Positions 46,672 to 58,050 are shown, numbered from the stretch's first letter. The stretch: DNA of 64,000 nt from Oscarella lobularis (GCF_947507565.1 NC_089179.1:2373747-2437746); one strand, 5' to 3'. Made by a program: numbers and translations. Notes: generated by a model not told the origin, from the letters alone.

Positions 46672-47124
46672 ATGCCTTGGGATAGCCCAATTGCAAGTAA
46701 GTCTTCTCTGTTTATTGTTGTGTCTGATTATTATACTATAATGGCAAATGAATGCACCGATAAGGCAAACAAAAAACCGTTTTTAATTGGCATCAGATGG
46801 TTAGATTCTCAGCTAGACGATCATGAGGATGTTATTGGACTGTATGCGTTTCACAAAATTGATTCGGAAAGCTCATATAAGGCAATCAAAGACGTTCAAC
46901 TGAGAATGAATTTGTCAATTTCTAAATGCCGCGGGCAATGTTATGATGGTGCCGCCAACATGATTGGTAGCAAGACAGTCGTTGCAACAAGGATTCAAGC
47001 AGAAGGGAGAGCTATTTTGACTCATTGTTATGGCCATGCCTTGAATCTTGCTGTAGGAAATACTATAAGCAGTCTAAGCACTGCCGGGATGCCCTCGATG
47101 CAGCTTTTGAAATTGCAAAGTTGA
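46672..47124 (+). pseudogene. ZMYM1-like hAT transposase fragment
   Basis: Reads YYTIMANECTDKANKKPFLI, then GIRWLDSQLDDHEDVIGLYA, KCRGQCYDGAANMIGSK and ILTHCYGHALNLAV. These are the first and second acid blocks of the DUF4371/ZMYM1-type hAT group ('DECTD', 'CYDGAxNM', 'HCxxHxLNLA'). The frame breaks right after the HALNLA block, and the C-terminal dimerisation domain was not found. Only the central core survives. Confidence 0.82.
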
Positions 47125-48777
47125 TCCGCTTTTGATAAGATTAGGGCAGAGAACGCTTGAGACGATGACTGTCCGAATGTCGGTATTCGTTTTGTGATTT
47201 GAAAGACGCCTTAAAGCCAATGGAGGTAAAATTAATTATAGGTAGTGTACACATCACTTGTTTCTCAAAACTTGAAGCTTATTTCAGTGCCTTTTCTTGT
47301 TTGGATGAACGTGACGCCTCAGGTGCACAAAAAGATCCAAATGAAAAAAACTTCAAATACCTGCTATAGATAAGGAAATACGCGTACCTTCTGCGGTTCT
47401 GCGAAGCTCGGGTCTTTCGAAAAACAATCAGAGCATTTTAAAAACATATACAGCATTTGAAATAATTGTGTACTTTTCAATCATACTTACGTCTCCTAAA
47501 TTAAATTGTGTTACTATTCACACAATTACCCAAGTTAATTTAATTTGAATATACTTTCTTCGCACGAAAGAATCTCCTTCTGAGGAACTAACAGGGAGAA
47601 AATATAGAGCATTAGAATTGAAAATTCATCAGATGTTATACAAAATTTACATTTGCCTTTACACTTAACAGCACTTTGTTCCAGCTCTTGTATTCTTCTC
47701 TAAAAAATTCTATCCGTTTAATCAACTACACGCATTATGCCTCTTTTCTTTAAAACAGAAAAAGGAAAAAATCAGTAGCGTTAACTAAATTACTTGAATC
47801 AGTTATTTTTCGGCATCTGTCTTCTTCTCTCACCAACAGGTGCTACAGAAAATCGAAGTGCTAGAGCAAACATGCAGTTAGTTAACATTATTCAGGATCC
47901 TACCGTAAGCAACCTCACCCAATTCCGCTGCTGGTGGTAGTGACTGAGATAATGAAGATAATGAAAATGACAAAAGTGGTGAAAGTGCAGTTGTTGGTGA
48001 GAATTCAACCATTCACACAAACCTCACATTGAGCTTGTGAAAAAGGTTTTCCTGTTTTCAGCACAAGCAAAAAACAGGAAATTTAAAATTAGTCAAAAAT
48101 GCAACGCACTTGCTCATACTGTACAACCACATAAATTACCTTAAGCAGTTTCTGGTAATTTCTAAAAAGAACAGCATTTACATAAAACAAATCTCCATTA
48201 TTGTCACCTCTATTTGCTTTAAGGCTTCTTTCAGTTCAAAATTTTCTTTTACTAACTCATTAATTTCGATCTAAAAGCAATAATTGCAATTCATAAAAGA
48301 CTCATAACTGCTACCTTTATTTCGTCATAAACTTCTCGTTTTTTAATTAAGAGAAATTATTTACTGTAGTCATGAACAGCGGCTGACACATGAGCCATTT
48401 GAACGAATCCACTTTTGTATACGTTCTCTTTCAATTTTACTTTCATAATCCTCTAAACTTTGACAGCGCCATTGTCATCTATTATAGTGTACTATTATTA
48501 GTCATACATTCATCGACGGCGTATGCACAATCAATTAACCTATAGCCTTCTCCCTTCTTTTTGCCGGGTGACCGTAGCCAATCAATGTCCTAGCAGCATA
48601 TAGCTTGTAAGCAATTTTCCTAATTTTTGCCGAAATATTAACAGTCTGGAAGCCTGGCTTTGTTCCTTCATCAAATCAAGATATATTGTCTTATCATCAG
48701 AGATCTTAACCATCTCTCTAAAGTAAACTACTTAAGTTCATTACAACGTAATACTGTAAAGTTACGCACTCCACGTA
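47125..48777. other. AT-rich, no recognised gene
   Basis: Strongly AT-rich with stops in all frames. I see no domain, terminus or tandem array here. Confidence 0.5.
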
Positions 48778-48880
48778 ATTATGAAACGTTTCGCGAAACG
48801 TTTGCGAAACGACTTTGCAATGTCGTAAGCAACGCCATAAGCAACGGTCTAGCTGAAACGTTGCTCGAAACGTTTCATAC
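48778..48880. repeat. Imperfect hairpin with GAAACGTTTCG motifs
   Basis: TATGAAACGTTTCGCGAAACG near 48,780 pairs with CTCGAAACGTTTCATA near 48,863-48,880. The palindromic core GAAACGTTTC occurs at both ends. It could be a tiny foldback element; no duplication was found. Confidence 0.65.
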
Positions 48881-48984
48881 GGGGGTGACTTTTAGCCATG
48901 GTTCTTTTGCAAGGGATTGGTTTCGAAGAAGTTTGCGTCTTTTAGATGTCGTTTAGAGCTTCTTTGACAATTTTCATGGGCCAT

Positions 48985-49031
48985 AACAACCCTCGCGCAA
49001 AGTTTCCTATCTCTCTTTTCTTCTATCTATG
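48985..49031. mobile_element. Right terminus of a P-like element
   Basis: Reversed, it reads CATAGATAGAAGAAAAGAGA then GATAGGAAACT, resembling both P-like ends described at 21.5 and 27.5 kb. It lies where the integrase-like frame at 49.0-49.6 kb loses similarity, so it probably marks an insertion. The left end was not found. Confidence 0.6.
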
Positions 49032-49643
49032 TTCAAGCGGTGAATGCCAGTGAAAGATTTTTTTAAGAACTGAGAGAACATGTACGGAGAGGATCTAATG
49101 ACTTTAATCTGATGACGTCGACAGTAGTCATCAACTGCTCCATGAAATTCCCCGCCGTTGTCGCATTGTATGATTTTTGGCCGTCCTATCATAGCATATA
49201 TCTGTTTCAGTTGGTCAGCTACAAAAACAGCCGTTTTGGCTTGTAACGGTCGAATGAAAAGCATTCGACTGAAGACGTCAAGGACAGAAAGGACATACTT
49301 ATATGTATGACCGTCTCTGCCGATGCAAGGTTTCTTGGAATAGTCGACTAAGTCGATTTGATTTCTTCCCGTGACAGTCGAACTTTCGATTGGTCTGAGA
49401 GTGCCTTTGTTAGAAAATTTCAGCGCCGTCTTGTAGTGATCTGGGTTGTTATTCAACCATCGCTGGATCGAGGGAATTGATAATTGATATTCCAGCATAA
49501 TGTTGTGAAATTCTTTTGAAGAGTTTCCGAGCACCTTCTCCATGGGTTTTATTATAAAACCACGATATTACTCGATCGATGTCTGATGACTTGAGAGCAA
49601 TATGAATGTTGCCGATTTCCTGTACAAAAAACAAACATTCCAC
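49032..49643 (-). pseudogene. rve integrase-like gene, truncated
   Basis: Two overlapping frames: SIPSIQRWLNNNPDHYKTAL, then GRNQIDLVDYSKKPCIGRDG (first Asp), YVLSVLDVFSRMLFIRPL and GRPKIIQCDNGGEFHGAVDD (second Asp). The Glu-bearing part is cut at the P-like terminus. A second copy lies at 57.6-58.1 kb. The IDLVDxS...YxLxxxDxFSR pattern belongs to rve integrases found in Ginger-type DNA transposons and in retroelements; no retroelement partner gene is next to it. Confidence 0.7.
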
Positions 49644-50146
49644 ATCTTAATCATCCACTGGGGAAAACGTCTTCCGGAATTCTAAACATTGCCGTCTAAG
49701 ATAGTTGTAAAATGTTTTGTTCATCGCCAGCGTTCGACTGTTTCTTTACAAGACCGGGAACGTGTTCGTGACAACAAAGTGAAGAAGTCTGTCGTATATT
49801 TCGTCAGGAATACAAGAAAACCCTCTGGTACGGGACGCTGTCTCGCTCAATTGCGACCGAGAACTTGCTGAGTTATCTGCAGGTTGACGTGGGTCTCGCT
49901 AGAAATGGAAACAAATGGTAACGGAAAAGCATGATTTTATGGGTTACCTGCTCTCTTCTAGGCTGGGCGTCGGCAAAGAGAAGTAAGGACAAAGCAAAGA
50001 TAAGCGCAACACGCATTGGAGCATCCATGTCAAACAATGGGAAGGCGGAGAGTGTTCGAAAAGTGTTGCATGTCAGGGAAGGAATGTACACGTTTGCGTA
50101 TCACTTACGTAATGTATTTTTCCGACATGCAAAGTCTAATTTGTTT
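49644..50146. other. No recognised gene
   Basis: Short frames on both strands without recognisable motif. Confidence 0.4.
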
Positions 50147-50346
50147 GCTGATCTACTATGTTAGCCACTACACAGGCTAACATAGTAGATCAGCCAATAT
50201 AGTAGATCTACTATGTGAGCAGCATCAGAACGAGAAATGGCACTTACAGAAGTGTCATGGGAGTGTCAGCCATATATACGATGCAACTGCTATATATAGA
50301 AACAATGACATCATCGATCTACTTTGTGAGCGATCTACTATGTTGG
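50147..50346. repeat. Perfect 20-bp hairpin plus repeats of its arm
   Basis: GCTGATCTACTATGTTAGCC (50147-50166), an 8-nt spacer, and its exact reverse complement (50175-50194). Related copies ATATAGTAGATCTACTATG and GATCTACTATGTTGGCC follow to 50,346. The layout suggests a small foldback or MITE-like element. Confidence 0.85.
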
Positions 50347-50710
50347 CCTAACAACGTAGGCAAAGGAATCATTGAATATTTACTAACGACCATTCGGCCA
50401 CGCAGTGGGCGTCGTCAGAAATTTCACAATTCCACGAAGACCACTGTCTTTCACAAACCGCAGCATTTGTGAACTCACAGCGAATTCAAGTGACACAAAC
50501 ACTACAAATAGGGGTACTATAGTCCACCGTCACTGCAATTTTGGCCTTACAATAGCCGCAGATATCAGCTTCACTCGTTATCGTGGTCTCTTTCATGTCA
50601 GCAACAGTCACAAAGTGGCGAGCAAAAAATGCTGTGGCGGAGACTAGTCAATTTCTCAACCTATGAGACGTTGCACGCGCGCCTAGCCATTTGACGTGGC
50701 AATGCCTACC

Positions 50711-50961
50711 TGCTCGCGCATGAGTGCACTTATGGGGCTAACTACGAGGCTGACGGCAGGACGGCGCATTAGGGGAGGCAGCCAGTAGCATAAAGATTTG
50801 CCACTGCCGGTCGGAAGTCTTACGAAGACGTCGCGAGACTGTAGAGTCACTTCTACGGCTTCGGACTGGCCAGGGCGAAATTCGTGGTACCCAAAAACCT
50901 CCTGAAGCACGCCTAATGCCTGCGAACGCGTCGGGTCGCTATCGCACGCTTCGCCCGCCAA
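50711..50961 (-). pseudogene. RecQ-like helicase, first exon only
   Basis: Starts MAGEACDSDP, then FGYHEFRPGQSEAVEVTL (Q-like region), VFVRLPTGSGKSLCYWLPPL (Walker A) and LVVSPISALMREQ (motif Ia), ending at a CAG/GTAGGC donor. This sequence is closer to canonical RecQ than the helicase at 7.6-9.3 kb. No second exon follows to the left. A hairpin lies 130 bp upstream of the start. Confidence 0.7.
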
Positions 50962-51080
50962 ACGTTCGAACGAAGCACGTCACTGGTAGGCGAAATCGAA
51001 TCATGTCGACACGAATTAGGAGTAATGCGATTACATGATTACGTGCCACAAGCAGGGCATGACGCAGACCGTTCAGACCT

Positions 51081-51149
51081 ATGCTCGAGGGTCCAGCCTG
51101 TGTTTGGTCCCGCGCGCGCTACGCACGGTCCCAAACAACAGGCTGGAAC
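51081..51149. repeat. Hairpin terminus next to the long DUF6589 gene
   Basis: Arms 51090-51110 and 51128-51149 (GTCCAGCCTG... / ...CAGGCTGGAAC) enclose a loop with CGCGCGCTACGC, the reverse complement of the loop at 9455-9470. The left outer flank (TATGCTCGAGG) resembles the outer end TAGCCTCGG, and the inner side (reversed CTGCTATAAACT) resembles CTACTATACAAGT at 9426-9440. I read it as the left end of the DUF6589 element, but it could also end the RecQ exon's element. Confidence 0.55.
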
Positions 51150-51185
51150 CTCGTGACAGAGGGTGGGGTCAGTTTATAGCAGCAT

Positions 51186-51233
51186 CCAATCACCGGCGAG
51201 TATACAAGAATCCGTAGACTCGCCGGTGATTGG
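51186..51233. repeat. Perfect 16-bp inverted repeat
   Basis: CCAATCACCGGCGAGT (51186-51201) and its exact reverse complement (51218-51233), with a 16-nt spacer, just inside the hairpin terminus. Confidence 0.9.
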
Positions 51234-51540
51234 CTGGATGGCCGTAATTGCGTTATTGCGTTATGATCGCGAGCGTCGCGCCGTAATTGCGTTAAGATCG
51301 CGGGGGAAGCGTTTCCATCACGACGATCAGCAGGAAATCGATGTCGAACGGCCCGAACAGTCTTCGGCCTTACCAAACGCCCGACAACGGACTTCGCCAA
51401 GTCCCGTTCTCAGCGAGAAACGCCCGCTGGGCGACGGGAGTCGGCGAAGCGCCGTTCGTCGACCGAAAAGTGCACACGCATCCCGATTTCGCACGCTTAG
51501 GACGCTTCTCACGTCTGACAGACGGATTTTATCGTCTTCG

Positions 51541-54500
51541 ATGGCAAGCAGGGGGCGTCTAGCGTGCATTCTAGCGTGCTTTTGCTTCTCTCTTTGGACC
51601 TTCGCGAAGGTAATGGCTCTGTCTTCACCCCAAAAATCGCCGGCGCGCTCATGCAGGACGTGTCGTCAGCCCATCCATTCGAGAGACGTCTACTACAACC
51701 TCGCCCGGAAAGGGAACCGCGACTTAGCGAACAGTTTACGGCGCCTGTGTCCGAGCTTGCCCCCCGGCTTCCCGGATTTAATTTGCTACGGTTGCAACAA
51801 GGTCGTGGGCAAAGTGCAAACTGGATACCGAAAGATCGAGTCGCTCAGGGCAAAGTATGAAATGCAAAATTCCGAACTTTGCATTTGCAGGAAGACAAGT
51901 CTTGCTGCATATGCAGCTCTACTTCAAAGCAGGAATATTGTTTGCGCAGAAATATGTCGCTGTGTAGAAGCCTGCAGAAAGTATTTCCAGGAGCCGTATT
52001 TTTAGGAAAAATCTGCAGGGCTTGGAAATCCCTCGTTGATGCCTCGGAGGCCACATCCGAGCTCGTCTCCTCATTCCGGCGGCAGTTTGATGCAGTTAGC
52101 AAAAGGATGACAATCATGACATCTCCGCCTAGTTTAGGGAGTCCTCTGAAGAGCCCCCTTATCATTTCCAAACGTGCCAAAAGAGCAGTTGTGCCATCAC
52201 CGAGTCAACCGTCAGCTCCACTTCCTCATCAGCCTCTAAACGTTGGACCTACATTTCACAGGATTGCTCCTAAAAAGATAGGTACGCCCTCCACTTGCAG
52301 TAATAATTTATGCACGTACTGTTCCTACTGTTGAAGATGAGCAGCCTATACCAATGGAGGCACTCTTTAGCGACGCTCCTTCTCAAGAATCAATCACTGG
52401 TAAGAATATCTGTATCTGCGCAGTAATCCTCAAAGCATTACACACAGAGAGAGAAAGTCAACCAATACCTGTCCCCAGCAAGTCGTCTCGTTTAAATTAC
52501 GACAGATACGAAGTAAAGAGAGCTGCTTTCTACTCTTCTAATTAATTGATCTCCTTTTAATCCGCATAAAGGAAACTTCTGGATTAATTTCACCTGAGCT
52601 AAATACCTTGAAAATGTCACTGGAGGAATTTCTTACCAAAGACGATTCGCGCACTCACTGCAGACGGTTTGTCCAATCAATAATGTCTATTGGGAAAATT
52701 AAAGAAGCTGTCCTTGATGAAGTCTCCAGTATTATTTTTGAAGAGTGCAAATCGCTGAGCAAGATGAAATCCGACGATGGCGAAAGTATTCTGCGCAAAA
52801 CTTCTGCAGCCGATTTGAAAGATTTTGATCTTAAGATATTTTCGGAAGAACTGGTAGAAAAAGCACAAACATTTCTCCGGATTCTTACCTGCTCAGCAAC
52901 TTCTGAGAGACGCTTTGTTAGAGAAGGCCCAGATAAAAAAGATTCTCGACTCTTTGTTCCGTCCGCTGGAGCTGTGCTTTTAAAAGCAAGGGATGACCAC
53001 ATGTCAGCCTTCCAGTCAACCATTTCGTTGTGTCTTTACAGGGGAGGAGCATCCAAGCAAACAATCAAACGACTCTCTTCTCTTGGTTTCTGCAGTTCTC
53101 ACACAACGCTGATAAGGAAGCTTGAGGACATTGCCAGCTACTACGACAGTGAAATCAAGTTATGGAAGAAAGGCGTAGAAGATTACCTTCAACAAAACGC
53201 TTCGAGCACCGTTAATACCCAAAGACCAACAACTGAGTACCAGATCGTAGGGGATAATTTAGACTTGGAAATCAAACCCCAGATAACAACGAAGTCTCAC
53301 CATAGGCGTTTAGTTCACTGGTTCAACTCCATGGCCATTCAACACCGTGTCCTAGGCCATCACTTGGACGATGACAGCGCTTAAATGCCTATTGAAAATT
53401 TAACAACTGACTTTTATCTACCAAATTTGAGTGAACATATGTCTTTCCGGACGGAGCTTGTGATACTGGTTGCCAGAATTCTTGTCGAAAGAGTTCCAGT
53501 ATTTGCACGATGTAAGGCAGCTGCAATAAAGCACATTCCTCACCAGTACAGCAACGAAATGGCTAGAAAATCAGAACAGGTAGTAATAACTGACTTATTA
53601 GAATAATGGTGAGTATTTAAAATTTTCACATAGGTGCCTTTGGGACTTATCCTAAAAAACGAAAACGTGGCAAACGACATGATTGAGATTATGCGAGAGT
53701 TGCACCAGTACGTTCCAGCACAGCACCAGATCTTCTTTGGCGGTGACCAGCTCACCTGTGAACGTAGTCGAAATTCCCAGCTGGCCGTTCAAGATGGCTC
53801 CTCTAAAGAGAAGCGTTTGGAAGGATTCATATGCAAGCCAGAAGACTGGCATGCTTGCGTGAATTTCCTTCAAATTGTCTTTTGTATTCTTTTCAAATCT
53901 ACCAGTGAAAAAGACACCGCAACGTTTGCACAGCTGCAGAGAATAATAAACAGGCGAGACGTGACGGGAGATGTAAAAAAGAATGTTGCTGCGCATGAAG
54001 AATTTCTATGCATAGTGACAGATGCTTACGTGGCATCTTCATGCATGGATTACTTAAAAATGAACAATCTTACTGACATTCCCGAATTTTCAAAGTCGCT
54101 TAATATCGTTGAGACAAGTGACTTGTCTGATGTTCGAAGGATTTTGAGTTCTTGTGCCTTGGAAATAGTTGACAATTACATCTTAAGGAACTGGAAAGAA
54201 GAGCTGGTCGTGAGAGACAAATTAGTGAGTGACGATTCAGGAAAATTTCAGTGCCGTATTCCAGGATGTGAAAAATCTTTCTCAAAAGAAAAGAGTAGAC
54301 ATAATCATGAGATAAAAAATCAGGGATACTCGGGACAGCTTGAAGCAGCAGCAAACCCAACAGGCACTACAGAAACAGAAGGCGAAGACTTCATTAATAG
54401 CTACAGCACCGTCGTTATGAAACTCGGCTTTCTCTACCGGAATTTCTGCGATGCTGTCCGGGAAGGCGATGAAGAGCGCGTCTGCAGGTTATGGAAATTC

Positions 54501-55073
54501 TTAACACTTCACTATTTCACGTTTGGACACAAAAAATATGCTCTAGAGGGTTTCATGCTCACCTCTAGGCTTTGTGCCACATTGAGCAAAAGAAAAGCAG
54601 AACAGCTAACCTGGAATCGATTTGCCAACACCAGAGGTGGCCCGGGAAAAAACGTATCTTTAGACTTGTACATAGAACACCTAAACAATGAAACAAAACA
54701 TTATCTCAAAAAACTAGGCGCGAACCTAACGGATGCAAGTGCAATTAGGTGCAGCAGAGCAGCGGGTATTACCAGAGAGTTGATGATAAGCTTTGATAAA
54801 AACGCATCCTTGAAAGCTCCGTACGGACGTCATGCCAGACGAAATGATACAGACGATTTCAAAGACTTAATTACAGAGATCTTTACCAAAACCAAAGCAA
54901 CTGCAAAGATACCTGGAAGATGTCACACAGCATTCCCAAATTTTTCTAGTGACGTTCTTCACCGCTTTGATGTTTCCAAGTTCTGTTCGTGGATACGAAC
55001 TCGCAGTGCTAGATATGGCTACTCTACAGTAGTAAAGTTTACACTATACTTTTGTAGGCGAATAAGGACATAA
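51541..55073 (+). pseudogene. Long DUF6589-family gene (nearly intact)
   Basis: Exon 1 has a four-Cys finger (CRTCRQPIHSRDVYYNLAR ... CYGCNKVV), ending near 51,856; exon 2 starts at 52,019 with a phase match; further exons lead to 52,596-53,579 and, after a 54-bp intron, 53,634-55,073. Conserved blocks: IVGDNLDLEIKPQITTKSHH with LVHWFNSMAIQHR (first acid), FFGGDQLTCERSRNSQ (second), SLDLYIEHLNNETKHYLKK (third). A C2H2 finger is inserted (CRIPGCEKSFSKEKSRHNHE). One TAA at 53382-53384 is the only clear break. The acids are spaced as in a DDE transposase and the gene sits beside a hairpin terminus; transposase activity is inferred. Confidence 0.8.
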
Positions 55074-55124
55074 GATCGAAGCCAGGATAAAACAGATTAT
55101 GGCGGGCAGACAAGTTTGTTAATA

Positions 55125-55215
55125 AAGCCTTGTTCACAGTAACGACGCTCGGCAAGCGGAGCGTCGAGCGTCAGCGTAGCGTCAACGAGCGTAGCGTTCA
55201 GCGTAGCGTAAGCTC
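55125..55215. mobile_element. Harbinger terminal repeat (copy 3)
   Basis: AAGCCTTGTTCACAGTAACG then CTCGGCAAGCGGAGCGTCGA and further GCGTAGCGT repeats, matching copy 2 at 41,733. It begins 51 bp after the DUF6589 stop, near an AATAAAG signal. The element right end is not seen before the mariner-like MITE. Confidence 0.7.
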
Positions 55216-55298
55216 GTTCACAGTACACTATTGGTCCACCGTTACTTATATAACGCGCTCTAAACAAAGAAATATTTTCTACTATTTCGATCCTGAAG

Positions 55299-55739
55299 AT
55301 GCCGTCAATTGATGAATCTCTCGTTGTTTTGATGCTTCTATGGACGATTTACCGTAGGCTCCGTCCAAAGCCCAGGCAATGTTGGGTTCGGCCTCGAAAT
55401 GCCTGCCGGAAGAAGCAGGGTGCCTATCACTGCTTGGTGAAGGAGCTGCGTATATGTGATAGGCAAGGCTTTTTTGCCTATTTGAGAATGTCGTCGACCA
55501 CGTTTGAAAAATTGCTGCAAATTGTAGGCCCTCGTTTAGTTCATGCAAGGGCTCATCGTAGTGCAACATATGAGCGTCCAGAAATATCTCCCCAGGAGAG
55601 ACTAGCGTTAACAATCAGATATTTAGCCACAGGCAATTCGCAATCATCAATGAGCTGTGAGTTTCACATGGGCAAATCAACCGTATCATGCATCGTTAAA
55701 GAAACTAATAGAAAACTTGCGACAACAACCGTATTCTAG
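55299..55739 (+). pseudogene. PIF/Harbinger DDE nuclease, N-terminal part
   Basis: Reads CWVRPRNACRKKQGAYHCLV, DRQGFFAYLRMSSTTFEKLL, IVGPRLVHARAHRS, ISPQERLALTIRYLATGNSQ and GKSTVSCIVKE. This is the helix-rich N-terminus with helix-turn-helix of Harbinger nucleases ('WVRPW...GAYxxLxxELR...F...LRM', 'ERLALTLRFLATG'). The frame ends at 55739 before the catalytic DDE region (DDE_Tnp_4), which is absent. Confidence 0.82.
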
Positions 55740-55840
55740 TGATGCCTTCAGGATTCTATCTAAAATTAATATTAATTTACTGCCTGTAGTTTTTTTAGTT
55801 CACATCTACAAAACGTTCAGGGTAAGATCCAATTTCATGT

Positions 55841-56105
55841 TACTGTAAAGCCGCCATTAAAAGCCGCGGCTGTAGTCAATAGTAGCCGCAGAAAAAGTGT
55901 GGTTTCTGTTCGAGAGTGTGGGTCATATTTCTTTTAAAAACGTTTGCAGTGGTATCGGAGAGGCATTGCCTTATGCAAAAAGCAGTTTAGCGCCTTTTTC
56001 AAGTTAGTGCGCCGCTTTTCTTTTACGATAAAGAAAAATTTTCTGCGGCTTCTATTCGAGAGCGGCTTTTATTTAAGGGCGGCTTTTAATGGCGACTTTA
56101 CGGTA
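55841..56105. mobile_element. mariner-like MITE
   Basis: 265 bp with TIRs TACTGTAAAGCCGCCATTAA (left) and, reversed, TACCGTAAAGTCGCCATTAA (right), continuing AAGCCGC. The TACxGTAAAG start is typical of Tc1/mariner-type ends that insert at TA. No coding content. Confidence 0.8.
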
Positions 56106-56727
56106 ATTAAAAGTGTGTGAATTGTTTTAATTCTCACCAGAAATTCCCGATTCGCAGCATGCGGAGCTGCAAAAAGAGAGTAAGTTTAAGCACCTTTATT
56201 TAGGCTGGATTAATCCTTTTCGTTCAAGTTACGTATTGAAAGTTTTAAAGGACTTAAGAAGAAAATCTAAATACCTATTTAAACGTTGACTTTTATTTCT
56301 CTAAAGAAGAATACCTGGAAGCCGCCTTAGAACGTATGTCGTTGTAATTCACGTCTTTGGTATATTTATTATCTCCTTTCAAATTATATTTAAATCTACA
56401 TTAGCTAGTTTGCTTTTCTACTTTTAAATTGTCTTGGACTATTTTTAAAATAATCTTGGGCATATTTAAAATTGTCTTAGACCATGTAAAATCGTCTTAT
56501 ACGATTTTTAAAATTGACTTGGACGATTGTGTTTGGCAGTGATATTATCGCAATTGGAGAGTTGCGACGTCATGCCAAAAATCTTGCCTAAATTTGACGA
56601 AATTGGTTGAATACCCGTACAACTCCGTCGAGAATGATGTTAAATTGTGTACGCAATTTTTTACATTTAGATTGAAGCATCCAGGACCGACCACGTTAAA
56701 CAAAATCTTCGGAGATTGCTCTAGGTA
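56106..56727. other. No recognised gene
   Basis: AT-rich; contains short repeats of TTAAAAT(T)GTCTTGGAC at about 56,430-56,520 but no coding signal. Confidence 0.5.
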
Positions 56728-57580
56728 CTATAGTGGCCACAATCTAAAAGTAAATCCGTACTCGACGTCTCCGCGAGACCGAAGCCAAGCCGCCACCGGA
56801 CGGAGCAATTTCGTGAACACTCGCGGAGCGGAGCTGAGCCCGAAGTGCATACAGCGAAAGCGATACAGCTGGCCTTGAAAGGTGAATGCCAGGAAATTCC
56901 GGTGGTGCGGTGCCACTGCCACTGTAAAGTGTGCGTCCTTCAGGTCGATCGGCCAAGCAGTCGCCTTTCTGAAGAAGGTCCCGCACCAGATAGATTCCCT
57001 CCATCTTGAAGTGTTCGTACTGGATGAATCTGTTGAGAGGGCAGAGATTCGAATACTACCGGACGCCACTGCCCCCTTTCTTCGGGACCAGAAACAGGGC
57101 GCTCACAAAGCACACCGCCTGCGCAGTGATCGATTGCGCCTTTCTGGAGCATCGACTGCACTTCCGCTTGCGCCAGAGGTCGCTGTTCCGCGGACCACGC
57201 ATGCTCCTGCGGCAATTCTGCTGGTGCGGCGGGGACAGAAAGTCGAGAGATAGCCCCTCGACTGCCTCCAGAATCCAGCGATCTGTCGTGATCGACAGCC
57301 ACGTATTGAGGTAAAGAGGAAGACTTGCCGCAAACGGCGGCTTGACGGGGATTACAACCGGAACAACAACAACTGACGACATGTTGATGGCATCTATTAG
57401 TTCTACTGGACCAGGAGACCGGGCTAGTCCTTCTGAGGAGCTGTTCCCCTCGTCGTTGCGACGTCGCGTTCGGGGCTCCGAACCTGGTTCGCCGCCGGGA
57501 GTAATGGCCCCGGCCGCTCTGCTGCGGAAAACGAAACCACCGTGCTCCGGCGAACGGCCTCTCCTGAGTCGGGGCACCAC
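56728..57580 (-). pseudogene. DIRS-like retrotransposon reverse transcriptase fragment
   Basis: Across two or three frames: TTDRWILEAVEGLSLDF, then SALFLVPKKGGSGVRPVV, an HFKMEGIYLVRDLLQKGD-type block and DLKDAHFTVAVAPHHRNFLA with MHFGLSSAPRVFTKLLRPVA. This is the DIRS-type pattern (VPKK.GG.RPV, KMEGI, DLKDAYF, FGLSSAPRVFTK). The first catalytic Asp (DLKDA) is present; the fragment ends before the YLDD-equivalent block. Frame changes make it non-functional. No tyrosine recombinase was found. Confidence 0.78.
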
Positions 57581-57660
57581 GAAAACCAGTCGATAATAAG
57601 GATGTGGAATGTTTTCAGTTTTGATTAGGAATTCGGCAAAGTTCAGATTGCTCTCAAGTC

Positions 57661-58050
57661 ATCAGACATTTCCCTTGATCCAGCGCTTGTTGAATAACAA
57701 CCCAGAGCACTACAAAACGGCGCTGAAATTTTCAAACAAAGGAATTCTTAGCCCAATCGAAAGTTCGACTGTAATGGGAAAAAATCAAATCGACTTAGTC
57801 GACTATTCCAAGAAAGCTTGGATCGGCAGAGACGGTCATACGTAAAAGGTATGTCCTTTCTGTTATGACGTCTTCAGTCGAATGCTTTTTATTCGACTTT
57901 TGAAAGCTAAAACGGCTGTTTTTGTGGCTGACAACCTGAAAGAAATGTATTCATTCATAGGACGACCAAAAATCATACAAATGTGACAACGGCGGGAAAT
58001 TTCACGGAGGAGTTGAGAACTACTGTCGACGTTGTCGCATTAATTAAAAG
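57661..58050 (+). pseudogene. rve integrase-like gene, second copy
   Basis: LIQRLLNNNPEHYKTALKFS, then GKNQIDLVDYSKKAWIGRDG, DVFSRMLFIRLLKAK and GRPKIIQ match the copy at 49.0-49.6 kb, on the opposite strand. Stops at 57,843 and after IIQ, plus frameshifts near the second acid, show decay. Confidence 0.75.

Noticed and set aside
56728-57580. Endogenous retrovirus reverse transcriptase
   Set aside because: The KMEGI/DLKDA/FGLSSAPRVFTK pattern is DIRS-like, and no gag, protease or envelope is present.
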